From assembly GCA_009733715.1 (NCBI GenBank), contig WMKJ01000122.1, forward strand, positions 1 to 36,474: a DNA stretch of 36,474 nt, given 5' to 3'. Numbering within the stretch: position 1 is the first letter of the stretch; every line of letters begins with the position of its first letter. Below, piece by piece: positions 1-12,025 of the stretch. The translations under genes and the position numbers were made by a program. Under the pieces are notes generated by a model. That model saw nothing but the letters and a program-made list of their open reading frames with translations. It was not told where the DNA came from and did not search any database. The stretch is from Herpomyces periplanetae. Its lineage: Eukaryota > Ascomycota > Laboulbeniomycetes > Herpomycetales > Herpomycetaceae.

Positions 1-3000
1 TGACACTCTGTCAAGTTTAACGTAAGACAAATTGTATAAATCTGATGTACAGTCAAGGTTTGAGTACCTTCGTGGCCGAATATCTTGTTCACTAAGGTTA
101 CCATGTGAGTCCTTATTAATATCTTTTTCCAGATCTTCATGATTATCCTTAACTTTGAATATTGTTGGACGTATAGTTGATAAATTATCGTCTGATTGCT
201 CTTCTGCTTTCGAAACTGAGTCGTCTGCACTGTGCATGCAGTATGATTCGGACTTTGGTCGTGAATTTAAGAGCATATCTACTTGACTATTTAAGCTACG
301 ATGTTTTAGACGAAGTAACTGTTTGTATGAAGCTCTTTTAGACAAGGATCTTCCGATTGACATTTCGTGAGAATTAAATTGACCAAGTCGTGAATCCCGT
401 GTGTAAGAACTGGACGACCTGCAAGTTGTTAGCATGCGACTTCGGGTGCAATTCAATGTATTGTGGGGCTTGGTTGGCAGTCCTAGTGATGCATCTTTTT
501 CACGTAAAACCCTCCACCGTGTGTTGTTCCGGTAAACGTACGCTTTGAGTAACGATTCGCGAGCATTCCGCGGCATTCGGACATCGAATGCGCATGTTTT
601 AACGTTAAAAGCACGGCAAAATTCTGTACTACGTGTATTTCTAACTGTGTAATATTGTTCATTGCCGCTTCCAGCTTCGTGGGAATCGTGCAAGTTTTTC
701 TGTCGCTTAACTACTTTAGACGGACGATACGGCTCCGTGATTGTCGAGCTAGACGTTTGCGATAATGTTACTGAATTTGTCGAAGGCCATTCGGAATTAT
801 TCAAATGCTCATCGCGATAGGCTGGAACATTAAAAGGTGGAGGTGGCGGTAGCGCTCGTTCTGTAATACCTCCAGTTGTATCGCTTCTTCGAATTGAATC
901 TTGGATAAAACTTGTCTTGTAGTGGAACGTTGACGATGTGGTTGTACATGGGAGCTCATTGGGATTTAAGTCAAGTTTGGTAGACTCTTCATGCTTCTTA
1001 GATCTAAATCGGCTTTGGGCTCGAGGGGTAAGGGATTCAGATACATCGAATGGATTGGATAAATGACCCGAGTTGGATAAAGTTTCCGATGCATTAGATA
1101 TAGTTTGCAGATTATTCTCGTTTAGCTGCAAACTGGAACATGAAAAACATCGTAATGCCAGCTGATTATGACCTTGCAATACCGCTCGATCACCCCATTT
1201 GCGGAGAATCTGGACTATGTCGGTCCAATTATCCGGAAAGTAGAGTGCTGTTAGCAAAGTCGCCTCCATGTAATAGTGTCTTGTCATGTACAAGTTGATG
1301 GCTTTTTCGTAATCCGCAAACGCTAAAAATATAGCGGCAGCAACATGAGTAGATGAGGGGTCTGGGAGGAGAACTTGCAGAAGTGGATTGGCCAAATGCT
1401 TGGAAGTATGAGGTGTTAGTAAAGTTAAGGTCAAAGATATCCAATGGAGTTGAACATCTGGTTTACCACTTGAATCAAAGTTTTCCGAGACAGGACAAGG
1501 TATTTCGTTTAGCCAAGTTGATAGGATGATATTTCCCATCGAGTATCCGGGATGAGTATCCCGTTCACGGCGAACTAACGTGGCAACATTTTCATTCCAA
1601 CCGAATATTTCGGTAATAACTTGCTGGAGAGCTTGTCGTGGCGAATGATAAAGTGTATCATGGGAAGCAGGTTGATGTGGAATATCCGATAAAGTTCTGC
1701 GTAAATTTGGGAAAAGCTCCGGGTTAGAGGCCGATTGAGCATCACATTGTAATGGTACGATAGTAGTTGAAAGGTCATCTGGATCTTGGGCTTGACAAAT
1801 AGACGTTTTGGCACATGAGGTCTTGAAATGGGGAGGTAATTGCGGGGAACTGCAAGGTAGTGATAGAGATGGAGATTTTAAATCGGAAGCATAAGATGGC
1901 AGTGATGCTTTGGATGAACAAAACGAATAGTGTATATTACCAATAGGGTCAGTTAAGAAATCAAGACGGCTAAGGGACTGAAAGTATTTGGCCAGCAAGG
2001 GAGATTCAGACGGGCGCAAAGAAGCTTTGAGAGTTGGTTGAGTTGAAGGATCAAGATTAAATTGCTGAATGCCTGTTTCATGGGAAATAGTAAAGAGTAA
2101 TGCTTTGGGACCATAATTTGATATAGCGATGGGTATATCAATGGGGTTCAGGGTTTCGTATGTAACATTCTTTGTACGTACATCCCATATGAACAATTTA
2201 AATGCGAAGTATTCAATAATACGACCTTGTTTCGACCAAGCAAACCATGATGGCGAGGGTGACACAGGCGAAGTTTCGACTTGCGATACAGCAGAGTCAG
2301 AAAGGCTTCGTGAAAGCGTACGAATAACCGTTGGGGCTTGCTGAGAAGCGTGCTTCGGAATACTCCATACACAGATGGAATGATTATTAGTTTGACAAGC
2401 GAGCATGTGAGTTTTTAGTCGGTGTGATGCAGCATGCCACGAAAGATTCAAGACTGGCCCACTTGGATGATTCACATTTGAATTAAGCGAATGTAAGATG
2501 GTAAAAGAGGGATTTAAGTGGGCAATTAATATTGAACCGTTTGAGTAGCCGAGGGCGAATATATAGTTGTCAACAAACGGTGCGATCGCAGTTAATTCTG
2601 TGGGAATGGTTGATATGGTAGTGGTTTGCGAACTAGCTGGGTAGAATTGTGTGAGTAGACCATTGGGGGAACCATATACGACTCGGTTATCATGAGTCCA
2701 GGCGGCTGTTGCAATATCGTGATAGGACGTGAAACGAGAAAGCTCTTGAAAATCCGAAAGATCGGTAATAATGAGGCAGTGAGCTTGATCATAGGTTGCA
2801 ATTAGTTGGCGGTTGGAATCGTTATTAACGCATATCCACTTAATGGGATAAAGGTGAGAATTAATCTGTCTTGAAATTGCAAGTGTATCATGATGACAGG
2901 TTATAACCTTATTTTCATGGGCATAAAGGAAGTACTCTGATGTAGCAGCAGAAGGAAGAAAAGAGAAAGGGGTAGTACTATTGGTTGGTAAAGTTGAAAA

Positions 3001-3039
3001 TTTGCACGAGTAAGACGAAGCGTTAGAAATGTCTGTCAT
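1..3039 (-). CDS. WD40-repeat protein with helical C-terminal region (Gemin5-like fungal family), 3' end missing
   Basis: Reading the minus strand from the ATG at 3039-3037 gives one open frame of 1013 codons with no stop and no intron. It runs off the left edge, so the C-terminus is missing. Residues about 35-330 look like degenerate WD40 blades, for example HSICVWSI near 220 and KLFIWDVRT near 281. A Ser/Pro-rich linker follows at about 375-465. A helical, TPR-like region at about 465-640 contains FADYEKAINLYMTRHYYMEA and RKWGDRAVLQGHNQLALRCF. A basic, Ser-rich disordered tail follows. The helical region, then a TPRAQ motif and a proline run, resemble an uncharacterised fungal WD40 family related to animal Gemin5. 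I recognise the family by pattern only. A role in RNP assembly or RNA binding is inferred from Gemin5, and another WD40/alpha-solenoid family (for example SEA/GATOR subunits) is not excluded. The coding strand is pyrimidine-rich at the 5' end and richer in purines later. Confidence 0.85.
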   Translation of the reverse strand, partial: MTDISNASSYSCKFSTLPTNSTTPFSFLPSAATSEYFLYAHENKVITCHHDTLAISRQINSHLYPIKWICVNNDSNRQLIATYDQAHCLIITDLSDFQELSRFTSYHDIATAAWTHDNRVVYGSPNGLLTQFYPASSQTTTISTIPTELTAIAPFVDNYIFALGYSNGSILIAHLNPSFTILHSLNSNVNHPSGPVLNLSWHAASHRLKTHMLACQTNNHSICVWSIPKHASQQAPTVIRTLSRSLSDSAVSQVETSPVSPSPSWFAWSKQGRIIEYFAFKLFIWDVRTKNVTYETLNPIDIPIAISNYGPKALLFTISHETGIQQFNLDPSTQPTLKASLRPSESPLLAKYFQSLSRLDFLTDPIGNIHYSFCSSKASLPSYASDLKSPSLSLPCSSPQLPPHFKTSCAKTSICQAQDPDDLSTTIVPLQCDAQSASNPELFPNLRRTLSDIPHQPASHDTLYHSPRQALQQVITEIFGWNENVATLVRRERDTHPGYSMGNIILSTWLNEIPCPVSENFDSSGKPDVQLHWISLTLTLLTPHTSKHLANPLLQVLLPDPSSTHVAAAIFLAFADYEKAINLYMTRHYYMEATLLTALYFPDNWTDIVQILRKWGDRAVLQGHNQLALRCFSCSSLQLNENNLQTISNASETLSNSGHLSNPFDVSESLTPRAQSRFRSKKHEESTKLDLNPNELPCTTTSSTFHYKTSFIQDSIRRSDTTGGITERALPPPPPFNVPAYRDEHLNNSEWPSTNSVTLSQTSSSTITEPYRPSKVVKRQKNLHDSHEAGSGNEQYYTVRNTRSTEFCRAFNVKTCAFDVRMPRNARESLLKAYVYRNNTRWRVLREKDASLGLPTKPHNTLNCTRSRMLTTCRSSSSYTRDSRLGQFNSHEMSIGRSLSKRASYKQLLRLKHRSLNSQVDMLLNSRPKSESYCMHSADDSVSKAEEQSDDNLSTIRPTIFKVKDNHEDLEKDINKDSHGNLSEQDIRPRRYSNLDCTSDLYNLSYVKLDRVS

Positions 3040-5462
3040 TGTGGTGATGAGTGAGGAAAAAGATGTATGATTTTATAAGGCAGAGCATGGATTTAAAGGC
3101 CTTTTAATTTGCACAGGTGGAAAGCTCTTGGGAAATAAGAGCAAGAAGAAAAGTACAATTTGGGGAAAAAAGAAGAGCGTTTACGTATTTATGGAAATAT
3201 TTGAAAATATATCAACAGGTTACAAGAGAATGTTTCAAGTACGATTGCAATTATATGGGAATTTAGTTGAATTGACGGATGTAACGGTTGTACACTGGCT
3301 TGGTGAGGGTGATGAAGATTGTGGTGGTTGTAATGATGGAAGATGAATGAAGTGGGAAAGAAACGCAGGCGATGTAATTTGAAGTTGATAAATGAGGGAG
3401 CAATGAAGGCTACAATTTAGTTAATCAAGTAATTGAAATGAGTGAGAGATATTTAGGTAACATTATGGAAAGAAAAGTATTTGACAAAGAGGAATGGGCT
3501 CAAATCAATTAAAAAGCAAGAGGAAAGCCGACAATTCGATGAGCGATTGAATAACCCAAGGGGGAATTGGCAGCGAAGAAATGCGAGAAACCGAAACAAA
3601 ATAGTAGAAGAGATGTTGTGTCAGTTAATATGCATAGTATGGAGTGTATAAGTTGCGTCGCTATGCTTGTGAAGGGCGATGCTGTTGGGTGGACGAGGAT
3701 CGCATGTTTAAAGGAAAAGGTGGTTTGGGCGAGCAGGTAAACTATAGGAAGTACATGCAAGTCAGGCTGAAGGAAAGCTTGTTGAAAGATGATCAACGTA
3801 TTATTGAGGGGGAAATGGTAAGGTAAAAAGTATTAGAATGGCATAATTATGCAGTTTGTGCGAGCATGTATTAATGAAAATTATGAATATCGTATGAAAG
3901 TATAGTGCTTTAAGGTTAACATGAAACGAATTTTAAGAATAAATGATGGTATTTGGACTATCTTGATAAACAAACGGTGGTGTAGTGTTAATTAATGGGT
4001 TTATTTTATGGGCAAATCGAAAAACGAGCGGAATTAAAGGTTGTTAATTGGGTGATTTTGAATATTAGCATAATTGATTAATCGAGGAAACAAAACTCAA
4101 GGAAATGACATCAATCATGTTTAGCAATAGCTTACGCCAGATAAATTAAAATCAAACTATCCCTATCAAGCCAACATGTTAAGAATGTCAGTTAACTGTA
4201 CACAGTTTAACAATTGACAGAATCCAAATAACCAGGAATTACCGTATTGGGAAATTGGACGAGATGAGATGAAGGGCTGAAAAATTCCCCGAGATTACTA
4301 GATGTAGAAGGAGATGAAAAGAGTAGCTATTGAGGGCAGGCGCTAGTATATCTTTTTTTGGGGGAATTTTTGAGGTTAAACGCAAAGAAAGTTTGGAGAA
4401 TGATAATACTCAAGGCATATTGGTCGGGGAATTTTGGGGGGGGAAGTTAAGGGAATTTTAAAGAGTGGTAAAAGTAGTCGGGGTCGGAGAGGTTGAATAT
4501 CTGGAGTTTAATATTTAAAACAAACAAATCGATAAAGTTAATTGCCCTGTAATCATGATTTTGAACACAGCATGCTCAACTCTATTCAGTATTTCTCCGT
4601 GTTGTATAGCGGTTTGTCCTACGTAAATAAATTCAAATTGCCATCGATGTACATCAACTCAGTAAAAATGAACGCACCCCGGTTGACTTAACAAGAATTT
4701 TTCCTTTGACAATACATGAAATAGGTGTAATTTAAAAGGAAAAGTATTTGCCTAATAGTTTCTTGCATGTGGTCTTCACTCTAAACAAATGATTACTTGT
4801 TGAATCCACCGTTGTACAATTAATAGCACCGGGTCAATTTATTTCTATCAGTTACTGATGGAAGCAAGGTGTCCAACGTTCATCACCGAAGAGTATACGA
4901 GTTGCACTGGGAAATTTTCATGTTAAGGTTCCCATCACCATGAAATTCACCTAAAATACCCCACGCTACTCCCTTCGCACGCATTTTCGAATACATGCAG
5001 AACATGTTTATTCACCTTAATACTCGTCAGCAAATTCAGTGGCGAAACGCGTCCCATTTTCACCCAAGATGCTACTAATGTTGCTGATGTTGTTGATTCT
5101 GTTCTATACCTTTGCACACCCTAAGATGCTGTTGAACCTAGAATAGTGTTTTTCGAGCGCTTTTCCTCGGAACAAACAATTTGTAAACATTCGGTAGCAA
5201 CCTCTTGTCTAGTATGACTCGAAGTGCATTCAAGCACCATCATCATTATCGATATTGTCATGACAAAGTTTGTAGGTAGCACTACCATCGGCTACAAATC
5301 ATTCGCAACTATCAGACCCGTTTTGCTACGTCTTTGATGGCAAGTCACATGGACGATAGTAGGATTAACTCATCTAGCTCGCATGGCAAAATAATAATGA
5401 CACCAAGAGAGGACTGACGGGTTAAATAATCGCATGGAATACGGCAATAGTACTTCCTCGAT
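3040..5462. other. Intergenic region between the UPF3 gene and the WD40 gene
   Basis: I see no gene here. From 3040 to about 4500 the plus strand is strongly purine-rich, which is pyrimidine-rich on the sense strand of the WD40 gene and consistent with a long 5' leader. A run of eight G lies at 4436-4443. From about 4550 to 5462 the bias weakens and reverses, which fits the 3' flank of UPF3. The short open frames at 3128-3346 and 3509-3796 have the biased composition of the region and no recognisable domain. Confidence 0.6.
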
Positions 5463-6689
5463 TCAATTTCGAGTTTCTTCAGTTCCCGTTCCTTTGCTAC
5501 GATTTTCCTCCAGTTTAGACTTTCCTCCTTCACCATCCTCACCTTTACAGTCTTTGCCACCCTTACGGCTGCGCCGTTCACGACCCCGATTTCGGCGTTT
5601 TCCACTTGCTCCATCCATTTTACTAATAGTTCCACCGAACCTTTCATTCGGTCCATTAATCATACCATTTCCACTAGCTTTCGACCCACTCGTGGTCGTT
5701 GATGTTGTTACTTGCTGGACTCCACCCGCGTGTTTGGAATCTATCATACCTCGACCAGTTTTGACCGTTTTCCCATCGTGGACATTAGCCTTTCCCGTAG
5801 ACATTAAAATTTCACCATCTCTAAGGGTTGAACCAGCGGCTCGAGAGCCGGAAATTTTTGGTCGACGATCACGGTTTCGTGCTTTGTGATTACGCACATC
5901 CTTTGAATCACCCCTAGAACTTCTAAATTCTAATCCGTTACCCTTGGCTTTAGTTTTTCCAGCGTCCTTGGCCGCTTCTTTAGCGGCTCTTTTTTGCCGT
6001 AAATGCTCGATCAGCGGAGTAGTTGTAACCTTTTCGGTTTTCACAGCAGTGGCATTAGCTTGTAATGAATCAACTGGCGGAGCTTTAGGTGAGTCACACA
6101 CTAAACTTTCCAAGAAAGCCCGAAAATCAGCATCTTGATCAATCAACCCTTGTCGTGCATCACTTCGTTGTTTTCCAATGCCAAACTTTTTGAACGGAGC
6201 AGCTTCCAAAATCGGAGGTAAATTAACAGGGGGATCATTCCAGCAGTATCGTGAATCACGAAAGGCAATTTGTACTTTGGCTGCTAAAGCACCAAAATAT
6301 GCTGTATCAGTTAATCGTATATATGCCCTTCCAGCACGAGAAGATGTTGTGGAATCTCGCGCTAACTTGCCCGGACAATAACGGAACCCATCAACTTTGC
6401 CTGCCCCGCACTTCCATTCATCACCCAACAAATTTTCAACTTCAGCTTGCGATACACTCGCACCTATCCGTCGTATGACAAACTTCAAGTTCTGTCCAGA
6501 GTTGCGCTGTAAAACTGGAAATGCTTCACGGTGCAGTCTTTCAATAATCATTCCGAGCACACCGTTTGTACCGTAAGACAAGTTCCGTTTTGTAGACGCA
6601 GTTTCAACCTTCATATCATTTTCACCGACGACTGTCTCTTGCTTCATCATATAACATACTGGATGATGGTTCACCTCCACTGTCGTCAT
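5463..6689 (-). CDS. UPF3: Nonsense-mediated mRNA decay factor UPF3 (Smg-4/UPF3 domain)
   Basis: This is a single exon of 408 residues. UPF3 bridges UPF2 and the exon-junction or terminating-ribosome machinery in nonsense-mediated decay and shuttles between nucleus and cytoplasm. The Smg-4/UPF3 RNP-like domain spans about residues 68-197. KFVIRRIGASVSQAEVENLL starts it, SRAGRAYIRL gives the central strand, and LPPILEAAPFKKF followed by DARQGLIDQDADFRAFLESL is the family's characteristic end. The GDEWKCGAGKVD segment resembles filamentous ascomycete UPF3. Residues from about 230 are Lys/Arg/Gly-rich and probably disordered, as in other UPF3 proteins. The ATG at 6689 is the first in frame and precedes the domain by about 65 residues. 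The upstream region carries a TCACGTGA palindrome 117-124 bp before the start. The domain assignment is strong; function rests on family knowledge. Confidence 0.95.
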   Translation of the reverse strand: MTTVEVNHHPVCYMMKQETVVGENDMKVETASTKRNLSYGTNGVLGMIIERLHREAFPVLQRNSGQNLKFVIRRIGASVSQAEVENLLGDEWKCGAGKVDGFRYCPGKLARDSTTSSRAGRAYIRLTDTAYFGALAAKVQIAFRDSRYCWNDPPVNLPPILEAAPFKKFGIGKQRSDARQGLIDQDADFRAFLESLVCDSPKAPPVDSLQANATAVKTEKVTTTPLIEHLRQKRAAKEAAKDAGKTKAKGNGLEFRSSRGDSKDVRNHKARNRDRRPKISGSRAAGSTLRDGEILMSTGKANVHDGKTVKTGRGMIDSKHAGGVQQVTTSTTTSGSKASGNGMINGPNERFGGTISKMDGASGKRRNRGRERRSRKGGKDCKGEDGEGGKSKLEENRSKGTGTEETRN

Positions 6690-6805
6690 TTATACCCTCT
6701 TCCGAAGAAAATTACGACTTCGACAATCGGCTTATTCGTTCATTAAATCTCTCACGTATATTATACTCCTCACTAGGTAAATTCCCTCCGGAATTCCTTT
6801 TCTAG

Positions 6806-6813
6806 TCACGTGA
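6806..6813. promoter_or_regulatory. TCACGTGA palindrome upstream of UPF3 (E-box, bHLH/Cbf1-type site)
   Basis: The 8-bp palindrome TCACGTGA lies 117-124 bp before the UPF3 ATG. CACGTG is the classic site for bHLH proteins such as Cbf1. The same 8-mer occurs at 32830-32837, upstream of the NDR kinase. The binding factor is inferred. Confidence 0.5.
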
Positions 6814-9800
6814 ATCGTTGGATAGTGCCGAGCTAGTTGAGTAAAAGAGGCATCGCCACTTTATCTACGCAGAATGGAGAAGAGCTGTTACTTGAAATGT
6901 GGATTATTGAGTGATTCTTTGACACATGAGATCATGTTTACTCTTAGTTACGAATGGATTTGTTACACGTTAAAATGAAGTTGAATGACTTGGAAATAGT
7001 TTATCTGAAAATGATTGAATAACGCTGTCTTGGATATTTCTTGGAAATACTTAGGATACAGGTAGTAAAAAAGGGTGTGATTTAGACTTTGCTTTGTGAA
7101 TTCATGATAAAGCGTGTATGTGGGCGTGTGAAGTAGATATATTTTTAACAAAATATTTGGGATATGATATGGGCTTATATTTGTCAAATCAATTTGGTTA
7201 GGGAAATTTGATTATGAAGTAAAAGTGACAATTTGAATTATTTTACCTTGAGCTACATGTTTATTGTCCAGCTGTGTATTATAGGTCAAAAAGTTATGTT
7301 ACGTACATGCTTCTGTATGTTTATTATAATCATATTGTTATGGTCTACAGATCGGGCATAACCATTCTTTACGCGAATAAATATTAAATTATGCTCGAAT
7401 ACTAGAATTTTATTTTTCGGGAGTGAGTTATGTTCATTATGCCTAAATCCGATATTTGGGTATTAAAGCAAGCACTGTACATTCTAAAGTACTTAATTCC
7501 GCAGAAACTTAACTATACATGCACACTCCAATTACGGTTGATATAGCCATGTATTATTTTTTTTACATGAGTAAGGGTTATATGATTTCAAAACATCTTT
7601 ATCCGATTATCCCAACAGCTTAAACGCACAAACTGTAGCCACTGGAAAATCTTGATCGTGGCACTTCCAACCGTTTAAGCATGCCGTAGATCGGCAAATT
7701 GACCAGGAATTCAACGTTATCAGTTACTTACGATTCTATAGCTGAGCTTAATGCACCTAACGTATGGGAAAGTTTTTAACGTATCATTTATTGTAACAAC
7801 GTTAACACTTTTGGTTTTGGCTTGACGAACTGATTAAAAAGGTTCCAAGATTAGCATATCGCGGCTGTCTTACCCAATTGTTGGAAAGTCAATTGGATGC
7901 ACCAACTAAGATAGTGCATTTATATTAGTAGGTTCATGCTTCATGTAATACCGGTTATATTTACTTTTGAGGGAGCGTTAAATATGCAGTAAACCATAAT
8001 GTAGCATGCATGATATGGACGAAAGGGTCACAGGTGGTTCAATTTGACATTGAAACTGTGAGATTACTTTGGATAATAAAATAATTTAAGCAAAAAATTA
8101 TAGAGGAAGCAAAGCAGGATTTTATTCACAGGGTAAAAGACTACAGTGTTTCTATAATGTCCGTCTCGGAGCGTTCAAAATGAAACGTTTTCCTACACAG
8201 GAAAAAGGAGCGCTGAGATTGAGTTGGGTTTCTCTTGACGAACGACAATTTAGCGTGGAAAAAAGAGAACACATTTTTAAAAGAAGAAAAGTGTATAATC
8301 CCAGAATATTTCAATTTAGAAAGACACGGATATGACCAATTCTAATGTTTTATATACGTTTGATGATGAGAGGGGAAACTGAACGATAAACGCGAGTTGA
8401 TAAAATATTGTAGCGAAGCGAAAAAGGTACAAGAATGTGGAGAAAGTACAGCATCTATCAGATACTGAAGCCGTCATACGACGAGTATTAAGAAGGTGGG
8501 AAATATGCGCATAGTATAGAAAATATGCATAGCAAATAGATGGCTAACAAAAGGATAGCTACAATCAAGGCTTCAAAGTTAATGATATTCAAAACGATTC
8601 GAGAAAGTCAAATTTTTGGAGGTAGTCCGATAAATAATGCAAGCCTGGTTATACATTTATTATTATTTGCTTGGTGAGTTCTTCGTAAAGAATTGGTAGA
8701 GCTTAACGGTTAGAACATTAAAGAATTTAGTAGTACAGGCAATCAAGTTAAACAGCGATAATGAAACGGGGAGACAAATTGATGAAGAAAGCACTTATGG
8801 GTGAAAGCGGTACACATGATCTTTCCGCAGCAAGGTTACTGTTTCAGTAGTATATACAATGGATTGAAATTGCGAGCGTGTAACTTATGCAGAGAACATG
8901 TTTAGCACTAAACTAACGTAATGATGCCTGGTGAACACGTTTAACGTGGTAGTTGAAGATCATTAATGAGGTACACAAATTTAAAAGCTATTGGTGCAAG
9001 AGAATGATTGTAAAGTTCAGAAGGAATTTGTAGAGAAAAAAAATAAATAGAAGTGAACCAAATACTGGAAAGGATTAAAAGAAAATAACGGGATTATGGT
9101 CTTCATAAAATTTCATTAGCAATTACAGAAGGGGAGATTGGAGACCGGGTTAGGTATGGGCAATTTGGACGGTTCTGATGAGCAAACAGTATAAAATTGA
9201 CTAGTGATTTTAATTACGTTATTATATAGAGTAAACATATATTCGAGAGTAGATCATGGACAAGGAGGGACGTTTGAAAGAAAGATAAGGCATGAAAAAT
9301 GGAAAGATGTAGAAACGGAACGGGACAAAATGGGTAGAGCAAAAGTCAAATGGTAATATAAAGTTCTGAAGCAAAGGTTGAAGCGGTAAAAGAAAACGGG
9401 AGGTTAACGAGGCGCACAAACGTTTCTTGATCTGTTCAAAGTATAATTGATAGGGGGGAAAAGAGTGACGTAGGAGAGAGTAGAAGAGTCAACATATAGT
9501 AATAGAAAGAGGGAAAAGTGAATTCAAGGTTAACTAGTTCAAAGGAAAAATTGGTGATGGAAAAAAGCATAGGGTGGTTGTAATTTAAGTGGAGGAAAAA
9601 AGGGAAGGCAAATTTGAACGGATATGTGTAAGTACAAAGTAAAGTTGACGAACATACAAGGGTAGAATTTACGTACTAGCACTAGCGGTGGACTGAAGCG
9701 GGAAATATTAGCGGTATAAAAAGTTAAGAGCTTAAGGTGAGACGAAACTTGATAGTTCAAGGATAAAGGCCATAGTAAGGGGTTTTATTTAAAGCGGAAG

Positions 9801-12008
9801 TAAAATATAAGACCGAGTCAAAAACTGTAACGGACGGGAGCATTGGCAAGTATGAACCGGGTGAAGTAAAGACAAACAACGAGTGTTGTAAGTGTGATGA
9901 CGAAGGATAGATGGATGGAGTTGGAGATTCTATGTTTGAATATGTGAGAAGTGAATTTAGTAGAAGCATACGTGATTCGTAATCAAATAGCAGATATTGA
10001 ATAAATGTGAAGACAAGCAAGCAAGGGTATAGAAGGGATGAATATATTCAAACAACGGATTGAGAGAGAACGTAGGAAAAACATTTAGTAGAAATTATGA
10101 GAGGGCTTGTAGGATGTAGGTTAATTAATAGACATGGGAACTAATTCTAATGATAGAAGAAACTGACGTGTGAAGTGGAAGGGATACATTGATGGGTGAG
10201 TTGTGGAGTAGAATGATGTTGGGAAGCAAGAGTTGGAGTGGATAAAAAGCTAAAGGGTTGGAACTTTGAAATGAGTCTTAAGGCCGAGTAAAAGATGAGG
10301 GAAGTGTACTAAAAGTCATAAATGTTGGTGATACGAGTAACAACCGCAACCATAGCGGTGAGATACAGGTATACTCCTTGATCGGAAAGGATAAGGAGGA
10401 AGATTATGTATAGGTGAGAAGGAATAGAAGACAATGATAAGAGGCTAACTACCAACAAAGCTGAGAGAAGAAAAATAGTTCAGCAAGCAAAATGAAAATA
10501 CGAATGGTGAGGCGTCCAAAAGTAATGAAAAACAAAGTGAGTATAAAGGATGGGAGAAGTGTAGGAAACATGGATATTGAAATGGAGGTTAACTTAAGCA
10601 GGATAAGCATGGATAAATTTAATGTTTGAGAGAAAGAAACTTGGTGAGAAGTTAGAATGGATGGATTGTGAAGAGTTTGGCATGGCAATGGTGATGATGG
10701 TTACAGAAAGTAAGAAATAGTATGGAGACGCTAGAGTTTAGAGGAAAAGTCGAGGTAAAGAGGTAACGTATGGAGGTACAGATGATTCAAGGTATATCAA
10801 TAGTATTAGATATGTTGGGAATGTGTAAATTAAGTGTACTATTTTAGCCAGATGTGATAGAGGAAGGTAATAACTTTTCGAATCAGTAGTACTACGCTAA
10901 AAATTTAAGTGGCAAGATGATTTAATGAGGTATATCAGTAATGTATGGAATCATACGTAGCAAAGTTTTGGGAGAAAAACGAAGCACCCCCTTAACGAGC
11001 GGATGAGGAAGACGGCGGGCATGGGTGAAATCAAACCAAAATAAATGGATTTGGCAGGGCTTAGCGGGATTTGGATAATCCCTGTTTTAGATTGGAGGAT
11101 TAAACTAAATCGGTACCTCGTGAAAATTGAAAAAAGGAGAAGGGAGAAAAGTAGTATTAATGCGAATTTTTAGGATTATCAAGGCTGAAGAAAGTGGATT
11201 TATCAAAAAGTTGTTTAGCTTTTAAATAATCAAAGAATAGTATAGATAAAGAGGAGAAGTGAATGGTAGGTTTACGAGATGGTATACTAGAAGGAAAAAA
11301 GCGTATGGAAGTGAAGATGTTGTAAGAGTACGAACTAAAAGGTTAAGTAGAGATAAAATTTACGACCAGGGAATATGGGTAATAAGAAAACGGGGGAAGA
11401 GGTATAACAATATGGAACAGGAAGAAAAAAAAGTAGTTGCCAATCACCTTAAGGAGATGGAGGACAGGACGAATAAAAAAAAAACGAGTATGAAAATGAA
11501 AACTGGGGAGAGGAGTAAAAGGGTTGGAGAAGTGTGAAAATCCGAGGATAAGAAGATAAAAGGTGAGAGGAGTATGAGATTAGAAGGAAAAATTAATCGA
11601 GGAAGAGAAATTATCATACATAGGAACAAGATAATTGAAGAATAGCTAATCTAGAAGGACGGGAAAGGGTTAGTATGGAGATAGAAGGGAATAAAGCATG
11701 AGATTGGGGGAGGGGGAGGGGGAGAGAAGGATAAGAGGGTTAGGAGAAAGGTGAATTTATCGATTAGAAGAAAGCGGGAGAAGGGTAGACGGAGATAGCG
11801 GGCCGAAAAGTAAAGGGAAGGATTAACAAGTAATGAAGATATACGAGGTTAAAAATTTAAAAAAAAAGGTAGCAAGTTGAAGATAAAATGACCATTTCAG
11901 AAAAAAAACACGAAAAAGGAAATATCGTCCAACGGAAAAGGTACAAAACAACGAAGTGCAGCACTTCAAAGAAAGAGCGATGTCGCAGACGGAAGCTGCA
12001 GAGTAATG

Positions 12009-12025
12009 CACGTGACATGACGTAA
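12009..12025. promoter_or_regulatory. CACGTG E-box next to a TGACGTAA-like half CRE
   Basis: CACGTG at 12009-12014 is followed closely by ATGACGTAAG. This lies about 0.35 kb from the composition switch, within the divergent desert. It could mark a promoter, but a single 6-mer is weak evidence. Confidence 0.3.

Noticed and set aside
5434-5889. 151-codon open frame on the plus strand
   Set aside because: It is antisense to the Lys/Arg-rich end of UPF3, and its Ser/Pro-rich translation mirrors that composition.
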